A DNA stretch of 5,748 nucleotides from assembly GCA_009702305.1 (NCBI GenBank), contig WLIH01000202.1:1-5748 (forward strand), written 5' to 3'. Position numbers and translations under genes: made by a program. Numbering within the stretch: the first letter of the stretch is position 1; every line of letters begins with the position of its first letter. The notes under the pieces were generated by a model. That model was not told the DNA's origin. It made no database searches and was given only the letters and a program-made list of their open reading frames with translations. This document shows, in pieces, positions 1 to 4,805 of the stretch. This DNA is from Actinomycetota bacterium (GTDB taxonomy: Bacteria > Actinomycetota > Actinomycetes > Propionibacteriales > Nocardioidaceae).

Positions 1-114
1 CGCCAGGGCGACCGTGTGACCGTCTTCATCGGCAACGAAATCGCCGCCGAAATCGTCCTTGACCGCCGACGCCGCTACCAACGCCAAAGCGGCCTAGAGT
101 TACCGATGTCCTGA
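1..114 (+). CDS. C-terminal fragment of an IS transposase (probably IS481 family), 5' truncated by the window edge
   Basis: Reading from base 1 in frame 1 gives 37 codons ending at TGA 112-114. The peptide contains VTVFIGNEIAAEIVLDRRRR and ends in LELPMS. The pattern of alternating beta-strand residues followed by a basic Leu-Asp-Arg-rich stretch and Tyr-Gln resembles the tail that follows the DDE integrase core in IS481/IS3-type transposases. The catalytic DDE residues are not in the window, so activity cannot be assessed. The last codons (GAG TTA CCG ATG TCC TGA) are supplied by the first terminal repeat unit, so the stop codon lies inside the element's end sequence. The TTA leucine codon is rare in high-GC actinobacteria. 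No other reading frame of this stretch gives a plausible product. The family assignment is moderate; that it is an IS gene tail is more secure because of the adjoining repeats. Confidence 0.55.
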   Translation, partial: RQGDRVTVFIGNEIAAEIVLDRRRRYQRQSGLELPMS

Positions 115-148
115 GACATACGTGTTACCGATGTCCTGAGACATCACA
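99..148 (+). repeat. Two tandem 25-bp IS terminal repeat units, each with a hairpin-forming dyad
   Basis: Positions 99-123 and 124-148 are two direct copies with a period of 25 bp. The first 21 bases of the two units are identical (99-119 and 124-144), and they differ only in the last four bases (ACGT versus CACA). Each contains a dyad around a CTGA loop: ATGTC/GACAT in unit 1, extended to GATGTC/GACATC in unit 2 (130-145). Such duplicated end units are probably transposase-binding sites of the right inverted repeat. The transposase stop codon (112-114) lies in the loop of the first dyad. The repeat itself is directly visible; its role is inferred. Confidence 0.8.
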
Positions 149-156
149 GCACAAGG

Positions 157-180
157 GGACGTCGCGTCCGTATGACGTCC
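157..180. repeat. Inverted repeat upstream of ispG (GGACGTC-N10-GACGTCC), possible operator
   Basis: GGACGTC at 157-163 is matched by its reverse complement GACGTCC at 174-180, with 10 bp between them. Each arm contains the palindrome GACGTC, and the two centres are 16 bp apart. Relative to the predicted ispG start site at 210 the element spans about -53 to -30, overlapping where a -35 box would lie. This placement suits a dimeric repressor or activator site, but GC-rich spacers often contain short dyads by chance. No regulator is identified. It lies just outside the predicted IS end, so it probably belongs to the native promoter. Confidence 0.35.
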
Positions 181-197
181 GGTGGCGGGGTGGGAAG

Positions 198-209
198 TAG
201 CCTGGGCGC
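198..209 (+). promoter_or_regulatory. Predicted -10 box of a leaderless ispG promoter
   Basis: TAGCCT at 198-203 matches the actinobacterial TANNNT -10 consensus and lies 6 nt before the ATG at 210, so transcription would begin at the start codon itself. No Shine-Dalgarno is placed to serve this ATG, consistent with a leaderless message. No good -35 box is seen; ATGACG at 172-177 is the nearest candidate but its 20-nt spacer is long. The same arrangement recurs before the other three plus-strand genes. Confidence 0.55.
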
Positions 210-1361
210 ATGACCGCCATCAGCCTCGGCATGCCCGCGGCACCCCCTCCGGTGCTCGCCCCGCGTCGCCCCACCCGCCAGATCAAGGTGGGCAAGGTGG
301 GGGTCGGCAGCGAGTCGCCCGTGTCGGTGCAGTCGATGACGACGACGCTGACCTCCGACGTCAACGCCACGCTGCAGCAGATCGCCGAGCTGACCGCCAC
401 CGGCTGCGACATCGTGCGGGTGGCGTGCCCGAGCCAGGACGACGCCGACGCGCTGGCCGAGATCGCCCAGCACTCCCAGATCCCGGTCATCGCCGACATC
501 CACTTCCAGCCGAAGTACGTCTACGCCGCCATCGACGCCGGCTGCGCTGCGGTGCGGGTCAACCCCGGCAACATCCGTCAGTTCGACGACCAGGTCAAGG
601 AGATCGCCCGAGCCGCGAAGGACCGTGGGACGAGCATCCGGATCGGTGTCAACGCCGGCAGCCTCGACAAGCGGATCCTCGAGAAGTACGGCAAGGCCAC
701 GCCCGAGGCACTCGTCGAGTCGGCGGTCTGGGAGGCCGGGCTCTTCGAGGAGCACGACTTCCACGACTTCAAGATCTCGGTCAAGCACAACGACCCCGTC
801 GTCATGGTCCGCGCCTACGAGCTGCTCGCCGAGGCCGGCGACTGGCCGCTCCACCTCGGCGTCACCGAGGCCGGCCCGGCCTTCCAGGGCACGATCAAGT
901 CCGCCACCGCGTTCGGCGCGCTCCTGAGCAAGGGCATCGGCGACACGATCCGGGTCTCGCTGTCGGCCCCGCCGGTGGAGGAGGTCAAGGTCGGGATCCA
1001 GATCCTGCAGTCGCTCAACCTGCGCCCGCGCAAGCTCGAGATCGTCTCGTGCCCCAGCTGCGGCCGCGCCCAGGTCGACGTCTACACGCTGGCCGAGCAG
1101 GTGACCGCCGGACTCGACGGGCTCGAGGTCCCGCTGCGGGTCGCCGTCATGGGCTGTGTCGTCAACGGTCCCGGCGAGGCCCGCGAGGCCGATCTGGGCG
1201 TCGCCTCGGGCAACGGCAAGGGTCAGATCTTCGTCAAGGGCGAGGTCATCAAGACCGTGCCGGAGTCGCAGATCGTCGAGACCCTGATCGAGGAGGCGAT
1301 GCGGATCGCCGAGGGCATGGAAGCGGTCGACGGCGCTGCCGCCGAGGTCACCGTCGGCTGA
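210..1361 (+). CDS. ispG: 4-hydroxy-3-methylbut-2-en-1-yl diphosphate synthase IspG (GcpE)
   Basis: IspG is a cytosolic [4Fe-4S] enzyme of the MEP isoprenoid pathway. It reductively opens the ring of 2-C-methyl-erythritol-2,4-cyclodiphosphate to give HMBPP, using electrons from ferredoxin or flavodoxin. The 383-residue protein has the usual two-domain bacterial layout. A TIM barrel (about residues 20-260) carries SVQSMTTT (39-46), ADIHF (95-99), RVNPGN (116-121) and GVNAGS (146-151). A C-terminal cluster-binding domain has SCPSCGR with Cys281 and Cys284, then [13 protein letters not shown] with Cys316 and Glu323. These four match the E. coli ligands Cys270, Cys273, Cys305 and Glu312 with a constant offset of 11, so the active site looks intact. 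ATG 210 is chosen because the -10 box at 198-203 sets a start site there; ATG 231 is a less likely alternative. In related actinobacteria dxr and a site-2 protease gene normally precede it; here an IS end does. Identification is very secure. Confidence 0.98.
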   Translation: MTAISLGMPAAPPPVLAPRRPTRQIKVGKVGVGSESPVSVQSMTTTLTSDVNATLQQIAELTATGCDIVRVACPSQDDADALAEIAQHSQIPVIADIHFQPKYVYAAIDAGCAAVRVNPGNIRQFDDQVKEIARAAKDRGTSIRIGVNAGSLDKRILEKYGKATPEALVESAVWEAGLFEEHDFHDFKISVKHNDPVVMVRAYELLAEAGDWPLHLGVTEAGPAFQGTIKSATAFGALLSKGIGDTIRVSLSAPPVEEVKVGIQILQSLNLRPRKLEIVSCPSCGRAQVDVYTLAEQVTAGLDGLEVPLRVAVMGCVVNGPGEAREADLGVASGNGKGQIFVKGEVIKTVPESQIVETLIEEAMRIAEGMEAVDGAAAEVTVG

Positions 1362-1411
1362 TCGTCGACGCTGCGGCGACGCCGATCGGGGCGTACGCCG
1401 AGCCCACGACG

Positions 1412-1424
1412 TAGGCTCCCGTCC
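1412..1424 (+). promoter_or_regulatory. Predicted -10 box of a leaderless promoter for the GNAT gene
   Basis: TAGGCT at 1412-1417 (TANNNT) is followed by a 7-nt gap and GTG at 1425. There is no Shine-Dalgarno upstream of this GTG. The 63-bp ispG-GNAT spacer therefore probably holds an independent promoter, although read-through from ispG is also possible. No -35 box is recognisable. Confidence 0.5.
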
Positions 1425-2270
1425 GTGCTCACGACGCGTCACGGGGTGCGGCCGCTGGGAGCCGCCGATCTCGAGGAGTTCCTCGCGCTCGCCGACCGCG
1501 ACCCGGTGATCAACGTCTTCGCCGACTACCGCGCCCGCACGACCACCCTCGAGCCCCGGTGGCTGGGCGGTGAGATGTGGGGCCGCTTCGACGCCGGTCG
1601 CCTGGTCGCGGCCTGCCACGTCGGAGCCAACCTGGTGCCGATCGGTGCGTCCGACGACGACGCCCGGGCGTTCGCCGAGCGCGCGATGACCCGTGGCCGG
1701 ACCGCGTCGACCATCGTCGGCCCTCAGCACACCGTCAAGGTGTTCTGGGACGAGGTCTCCTCGGCCTGGGGCTCGCCGCGCGAGATCCGGTGGGACCAGC
1801 CGCACCTGGAGATCAGCGAGGCGGCGCACGTCGCGCCCGATCCCCGCCTGCGACGTACGACGCGGGAGGACCTGGACCTGCTCTACCCGGCCTGCGTGGC
1901 GATGTATACCGAGGAGGTCGGCATCTCGCCCGAGCACGGGGGCGGCGCCGACCTCTACCGCGCACGGGTCACCCAGCTGATGAGCCGGGGGTGGTCGTTC
2001 GCCAGCTTCGACGGGGGCGAGCTCGTCTTCAAGGCGGAGGTGGCCTGCGCGTCGCCGCGTGCCGCCCAGATCCAGGGCGTCTACGTGCCGCCCGAACGCC
2101 GCGGGCAGGGCCTGGCGGTGGCCGGGATGGCCGCCGTCGTCGAGCTGGTGCGCCGCGAGATCGCGCCGACCGTCTCGCTCTACGTCAACGAGTGGAACCA
2201 CCCGGCTCGCCGAGCCTACGCGCGGGTCGGGTTCGTGGAGACCGCCCGGTTCGCCACCGTCATGTTCTAG
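1425..2270 (+). CDS. GNAT-family N-acetyltransferase with N-terminal DUF4081 domain
   Basis: This 281-residue protein is predicted to transfer an acetyl group from acetyl-CoA to an unknown acceptor. The N-terminal portion (about residues 5-120) resembles DUF4081, seen in actinobacterial proteins such as M. tuberculosis Rv2867c, which also sits next to gcpE/ispG. The C-terminal portion (about 140-275) is a GNAT fold. Its acetyl-CoA pyrophosphate-binding motif A is clear: VYVPPERRGQGLAVAGM starting at residue 219, with the RRGQGLA core at 225-231. Motif B follows as LYVNEWNHPARRAYARVGF at 252-270, containing the usual Asn and the terminal Tyr-x-x-x-Gly-Phe. The GTG at 1425 is chosen because it begins directly after the -10 box and gives a family-like N terminus; there is no Shine-Dalgarno. 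The gene follows ispG on the same strand after 63 bp. The substrate is unknown, and the association with the MEP cluster does not prove a role in isoprenoid synthesis. Confidence 0.9.
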   Translation: MLTTRHGVRPLGAADLEEFLALADRDPVINVFADYRARTTTLEPRWLGGEMWGRFDAGRLVAACHVGANLVPIGASDDDARAFAERAMTRGRTASTIVGPQHTVKVFWDEVSSAWGSPREIRWDQPHLEISEAAHVAPDPRLRRTTREDLDLLYPACVAMYTEEVGISPEHGGGADLYRARVTQLMSRGWSFASFDGGELVFKAEVACASPRAAQIQGVYVPPERRGQGLAVAGMAAVVELVRREIAPTVSLYVNEWNHPARRAYARVGFVETARFATVMF

Positions 2271-2290
2271 AGGCCGCGCGTCCCCGCCGG

Positions 2291-2302
2291 TACGGTGTGC
2301 GC
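2291..2302 (+). promoter_or_regulatory. Predicted -10 box of a leaderless promoter for the DoxX-like gene
   Basis: TACGGT at 2291-2296 (TANNNT) lies 6 nt before GTG at 2303, inside the 32-bp gap after the GNAT stop codon. The spacing favours GTG 2303 over the in-frame GTG at 2297, which would directly abut the -10 box. No Shine-Dalgarno is present. Co-transcription with the GNAT gene remains possible because of the short gap. Confidence 0.45.
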
Positions 2303-2665
2303 GTGCCTCTGCCTCTCAGCGCCAAGATCCTCGCCGCCGGCTTCACCACCAGCGGCGTCATCCACCTCGTCAAGCCCGAGGTGTTCATGCCGGCCATGCC
2401 CGACTGGGTGCCGGCTCACCGGGAGGTCATCGTCTGGAGCGGCGTCGCCGAGCTCCTGTGCGCGGCCGGCATGGCCGTGCCGGCCACCCGGAAGGTGGCC
2501 GGCCTGGCCAGCGCCGCGCTGCTCGTGGGCGTCTTCCCGGGCAACGTGCAGATGGCTCAGGACGCCCTCAAGACCAACAACACTCCGCTCAAGGCGGGCA
2601 TGCTCGCCCGCCTGCCGATGCAGTGGCCGATGATCAAGGCCGCGCTCGCCGCCTCGCGCAGCTGA
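2303..2665 (+). CDS. Small DoxX-like integral membrane protein (COG4270 type)
   Basis: The 120-residue product looks like a small four-helix membrane protein of the DoxX-like/COG4270 group. Features fitting that group are Gly-Val-Ile-His near residues 18-21, a Pro-Glu-Val-Phe segment at 25-28, Pro-x-Trp-Val-Pro at 33-37, WSGVAELLCAAGM at 45-57, a VFPGN motif at 77-81 and RLPMQ at 103-107. Hydrophobic segments lie at about 7-23, 42-59, 63-82 and 105-117, the last being weak. Members of this group are mostly uncharacterised; links to thiol or redox homeostasis are reported only for some DoxX proteins and cannot be assumed here. GTG 2303 is set by the -10 box at 2291-2296. The gene ends 25 bp from the stop codon of the convergent minus-strand gene. 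The longer open frame extending upstream to 1577 is only a shadow of the GNAT gene. Confidence 0.8.
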   Translation: MPLPLSAKILAAGFTTSGVIHLVKPEVFMPAMPDWVPAHREVIVWSGVAELLCAAGMAVPATRKVAGLASAALLVGVFPGNVQMAQDALKTNNTPLKAGMLARLPMQWPMIKAALAASRS

Positions 2666-2674
2666 GCGCTCACC

Positions 2675-2689
2675 CGACGGCCCCCGTCG
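2675..2689. terminator. Hairpin between convergent genes, possible bidirectional terminator
   Basis: CGACGG at 2675-2680 pairs perfectly with CCGTCG at 2684-2689 around a CCC loop. It fills most of the 25-bp gap between the DoxX-like stop (2663-2665) and the minus-strand stop (2691-2693). No T-tract follows on either strand, so it is not a classical intrinsic terminator, though U-tract-less hairpins are proposed to terminate in actinobacteria. A second small perfect palindrome, TGAGCGCTCA at 2663-2672, contains the DoxX-like stop codon. The stem is only 6 bp. Confidence 0.35.
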
Positions 2690-2690
2690 A

Positions 2691-3683
2691 TCAGGGCGTC
2701 CCGGCCGGCATCGACCGGGTGGCGCGCTCGCACCGGGTCGCGACGCAGCGCACGACGGCGAAGGTCCTGCCGCTGGTCGTGTCGAGCAGCAGCGCATCGT
2801 CGCTCTCCCACTCGATCCTCCCGAAGTAGCTGCGCGTGGTGTAGCGGGCGATCAGCCGCCCGCGCAGGGAGCGCACGACGACCTCGTTGGGTCCCACCCC
2901 GTCGGTCAGGATCGGCACGGTCGCGAAGCGGCGACCGTCCGGCGAGAACGAGGTGACCCGCTCCGAGCAGCTGCGCCAGTAGCGGGTCTGCGCGTGCAGG
3001 TCGCTGACGACGGTGCAGCCCCCGAGGTAGGGGTCCCGGGTGTAGCTCGACACGACGTCGTTGGCCAGTGACCCGGCGCCCGCCGTGCGCTCGACGTACG
3101 ACGAGATGGTGCCGGAGGCAGGCTCCCAGGCGAAGGTCGTCTCGTCGTTCCACGAGCTCATCAGCACGATTTCGCCGTCGACGTCCAACACCGAGGGGTT
3201 GCCGTCGAACCGGTGCCGACCGACGACCTCGGCGCTGGCCGTGTCGTAGGCGCGGGCGATCGCGGTGTCCGTGCGCAGCCGGTAGCGGACGACGATCACT
3301 CGTGCCGCGTCGCCCGGGGCGACGGCGGTGGCCAGGTCGGCGACGTCGGCCACCACCGTCCGGGGCTCGGTGTCGGGAGCGAGCTCCAGCACCTCGCGCG
3401 CGCCGCCCCGGCTCGTCTCGACCAGGTAGCCGGTCGCGGTGCGCCCGATCAGGTCCGGGTTGCTGCCGGGCACATCGAGCCGGGTCGAGCCGTCGACGAT
3501 CCGACCGTCGACGATCCTCGGTGTGCCGACGTCGGCTCCGCGCTCGAGCGTCCGAGGCTTCAGGACGACGTCGCGCGTCGCCGACCCGGCATCGGCGGGC
3601 GACATGAAGGTGAGCAGCGAGGTCGCGACGATCGTGACGAGAACGGCGCTCGACACGACGTGGCGCAGGGGGTTGGTCTTCAT
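2691..3683 (-). CDS. Secreted beta-propeller-like protein of unknown function, paralog B
   Basis: I do not recognise a named family. The 330-residue product begins with a clear Sec signal peptide: MKTNPLRH, then a hydrophobic core to about residue 27, then SPADA with likely cleavage after Ala32. This leaves about 298 mature residues, and there is no lipobox or C-terminal membrane anchor. The mature part is beta-rich with repeated short strand-turn units, and FSPDGRRFAT at 246-255 resembles a TolB/WD40-type blade signature, so a beta-propeller is plausible. It contains exactly four cysteines (223, 239, 313, 318), spaced as in the neighbouring paralog, suggesting two disulfides after export. 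Other shared blocks are RGAD (48-51), IVDG (62-65), DPYLGGC (217-223), TDGVGPN (260-266) and FGxxxWES (287-294). The start is fixed by GGAGG 5 nt upstream of ATG. It follows its paralog after 27 bp and is almost certainly co-transcribed with it. Function unknown; extracellular ligand binding or scaffolding is possible but unproven. Confidence 0.85.
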   Translation of the reverse strand: MKTNPLRHVVSSAVLVTIVATSLLTFMSPADAGSATRDVVLKPRTLERGADVGTPRIVDGRIVDGSTRLDVPGSNPDLIGRTATGYLVETSRGGAREVLELAPDTEPRTVVADVADLATAVAPGDAARVIVVRYRLRTDTAIARAYDTASAEVVGRHRFDGNPSVLDVDGEIVLMSSWNDETTFAWEPASGTISSYVERTAGAGSLANDVVSSYTRDPYLGGCTVVSDLHAQTRYWRSCSERVTSFSPDGRRFATVPILTDGVGPNEVVVRSLRGRLIARYTTRSYFGRIEWESDDALLLDTTSGRTFAVVRCVATRCERATRSMPAGTP

Positions 3684-3693
3684 CAGGTCCTCC
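3684..3693 (-). promoter_or_regulatory. Strong ribosome binding site for paralog B
   Basis: On the minus strand GGAGGA (3693-3688) lies just upstream of ATG 3683-3681. The surrounding block CTCGGAGGACC nearly matches the leader of paralog A, which has one extra G. This contrasts with the plus-strand genes, which lack a Shine-Dalgarno, and indicates translation from a leadered, probably bicistronic message. Confidence 0.8.
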
Positions 3694-3710
3694 GAGATGG
3701 GTGTGCCGAC

Positions 3711-4682
3711 TCAGACGTCGGGCGTCGGCTGCAGGTCGGTGGCCCGGTCGCAGTCCGCGACGTCGCAGCGCACCGTGGCCGACTTGCGCTGACCGTTGGT
3801 CTCGAGCAGGAGGTCGGTCGCGCTCTCCCAGCCGAGGTAGCCGAACCAGCCGTCGACGCGGTACGTCGCGAGCAGCCGACCGCTCACCGTGCGGCTGCGC
3901 ACCGTGTTCGGACCCAGCCCGTCGGAGAGGATGTGCACGGTGGCGATGCGCTTGCCCCCGGGGGCGAACGTCTCGACGCGCTCCTCGCACGAGCGCCACA
4001 GCGTCGTGCGCGGAGCCGAGATCTCGACCAGGCGTGAGCAGCCGTTGAGGTAGGGGTCCCCGGTCGTGGTCGCGAGCAGTCCCTCGCTGAGGTCCGCGCG
4101 GTAGCCGGCCTGCCTGATGATGGTCGTCACGTCGCCGGTGGAGACGTCCCAGGACATCGTCTTGTTGGGCGGCGCGGTCGCGAGCACCACCCGGTCGGCG
4201 TCGGAGTCGAGGACGTTCGCGTAACCGGTGAACGTGCGGGCTGCGACGACGTCGCCGGTCGCGACCTCGATGGCGCGCACCCGGGAGGTCTTCTCCTTGA
4301 TGTTCATCGAGGTCAGGGACACGAAGGTGCCGTCGGTGCCGAGTCGGACGCTCTTGTAGCCGACGCCGTCGACGAGGACGCGCGGCGCCGTCTCCGGCGC
4401 GACGAAGACGACCGAGCGGCTGCCGTCGAGACCCGTCAGCACGACATAGCCCTCCCCGGAGGCCCCGTAGAGCGTTGGCCTGCGGCCGGGCACGCTCACC
4501 GTCCTGTCGCCGTCGACGATCGTGTCGCCCACGAGGTGGGCATCGGCCAGGTCGGCGCCGCGAGCGATCGAGGCAGGGGCGAGATCGATCGTGGGGGCGG
4601 GCGCCGCGGAGGCGCTCGCGCCGACGAGTGTCGCGACGGAGGCCGTCAGGACGGCGGCGAGGGTCGTGGCAAGGCGGTGCAT
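3711..4682 (-). CDS. Secreted beta-propeller-like protein of unknown function, paralog A (first gene of the pair)
   Basis: This 323-residue protein is a clear homolog of its downstream neighbour, though not closely identical. The Sec signal peptide is MHRLATT followed by an Ala/Val/Leu-rich core, with probable cleavage at ASA-A after residue 26, leaving about 297 mature residues, almost the same as paralog B. Conserved blocks appear in the same order: RGAD (41-44), IVDG (55-58), DPYLNGC (209-215), RSC (230-232), [11 protein letters not shown] (239-249), SDGLGPN (253-259) and FGxxxWES (280-287). Its only cysteines are 215, 232, 306 and 311; the last two gaps (74 and 5 residues) match paralog B exactly and the first differs by one (17 versus 16). 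The C-terminal half is far more conserved than the N-terminal half. A TolB/WD40-like beta-propeller is the best structural guess; I recognise no enzymatic motif. The start is supported by GGGAGGA 4 nt upstream of ATG. It is divergent from proS across 123 bp. Confidence 0.85.
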   Translation of the reverse strand: MHRLATTLAAVLTASVATLVGASASAAPAPTIDLAPASIARGADLADAHLVGDTIVDGDRTVSVPGRRPTLYGASGEGYVVLTGLDGSRSVVFVAPETAPRVLVDGVGYKSVRLGTDGTFVSLTSMNIKEKTSRVRAIEVATGDVVAARTFTGYANVLDSDADRVVLATAPPNKTMSWDVSTGDVTTIIRQAGYRADLSEGLLATTTGDPYLNGCSRLVEISAPRTTLWRSCEERVETFAPGGKRIATVHILSDGLGPNTVRSRTVSGRLLATYRVDGWFGYLGWESATDLLLETNGQRKSATVRCDVADCDRATDLQPTPDV

Positions 4683-4693
4683 GGGGTCCTCCC
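4683..4693 (-). promoter_or_regulatory. Strong ribosome binding site for paralog A
   Basis: On the minus strand GGGAGGA (4693-4687) precedes ATG 4682-4680 by 4 nt. The leader block CTCGGGAGGACC is nearly the same as that of paralog B. I find no confident -10/-35 pair for this strand in the remaining intergenic region. Confidence 0.8.
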
Positions 4694-4757
4694 GAGTGGT
4701 TCACGGATCGTGCTTCACGAGGATGACGCATGGGACCGGCATCCGGTTGTCGCGCGA

Positions 4758-4774
4758 GCCGAACTCGTTTCGGC
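4758..4774. repeat. Inverted repeat in the proS/paralog A divergent promoter region
   Basis: GCCGAA at 4758-4763 and TTCGGC at 4769-4774 form a perfect 6-bp dyad around a 5-nt centre. Counted from the predicted proS start site at 4806 it lies at about -48 to -32, overlapping the expected -35 position (TTCGGC to the -10 box has an 18-nt spacer). It could be an operator, or a chance dyad in GC-rich DNA. Confidence 0.3.
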
Positions 4775-4792
4775 CCGACCGCCCCCGCGCCG

Positions 4793-4805
4793 TACCCTTC
4801 CCCCC
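4793..4805 (+). promoter_or_regulatory. Predicted -10 box of a leaderless proS promoter
   Basis: TACCCT at 4793-4798 (TANNNT) is followed by a 7-nt pyrimidine-rich gap and ATG 4806. The preceding bases contain no Shine-Dalgarno. There is no hairpin-rich leader of T-box type: only 123 bp separate the two divergent genes and the start site appears to coincide with the start codon. Confidence 0.55.

Larger units (their letters stand above)
1..148 (+). mobile_element. Right end of an IS481-family-like insertion sequence (left part outside the window)
   Basis: The first 148 bases look like the 3' end of an insertion sequence: the tail of a transposase reading frame running directly into two tandem 25-bp terminal units, the second ending in ACA at 146-148. 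IS481-family elements typically end TGT...ACA, and the terminal block here (a GATGTC/GACATC dyad) resembles actinobacterial members I recall; this is recognition from memory, not a search. Codon choice (GAA, CAA, CTA, CTT and a TTA) differs from the almost exclusively G/C-ending codons of the downstream genes, which fits foreign origin. The left end and any target-site duplication lie outside the window, so completeness cannot be judged. The exact boundary could be 148 or, less likely, the next ACA at 151-153. Confidence 0.62.

Noticed and set aside
1382..1399. Adjacent palindromes CCGATCGG and GGCGTACGCC upstream of the GNAT promoter
   Set aside because: Both are short, contiguous and CG-rich, of a kind expected by chance in such spacers. 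They are too close to each other to form a clear operator or terminator.
182..1414. A 410-codon plus-strand open frame overlapping ispG
   Set aside because: It is a +1-type shadow of ispG with low-complexity Arg/Gly/Ala composition and no motifs.
144..2201. A 685-codon open frame on the minus strand opposite ispG and the GNAT gene
   Set aside because: It is antisense to two securely identified genes. Its composition is Arg/Asp/Gly/His-rich and low-complexity, as expected from the complement of GC-biased codons, with no recognisable domain.
1577..2302. Upstream extension of the DoxX-like frame, which would give a 362-residue fusion
   Set aside because: The extension overlaps the GNAT gene in another frame and is Arg/Gly/Pro-rich. 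Only the part from GTG 2303 resembles a protein family and has a promoter-like box before it.
2691..3683. Paralog B as a lipoprotein or Tat substrate
   Set aside because: There is no cysteine at the cleavage region and no twin-arginine motif. The signal peptide looks like a simple Sec type ending in ADA.
3213..4037. A 274-codon plus-strand open frame opposite the secreted paralogs
   Set aside because: It is antisense to well-supported genes, has no ribosome binding site or -10 box of the type seen before other genes, and no recognisable domain.
2557..4731. A 724-codon open frame on the minus strand covering both secreted paralogs
   Set aside because: It is an out-of-frame shadow of the two genes with signal peptides and strong ribosome binding sites. 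Its translation is extremely Arg-rich without domain structure.
4683..4805. Possible T-box or other riboswitch in front of proS
   Set aside because: The spacer is only 123 bp, shows no T-box or long stem-loop organisation, and the -10 box places the transcript start at the ATG, leaving no leader RNA.
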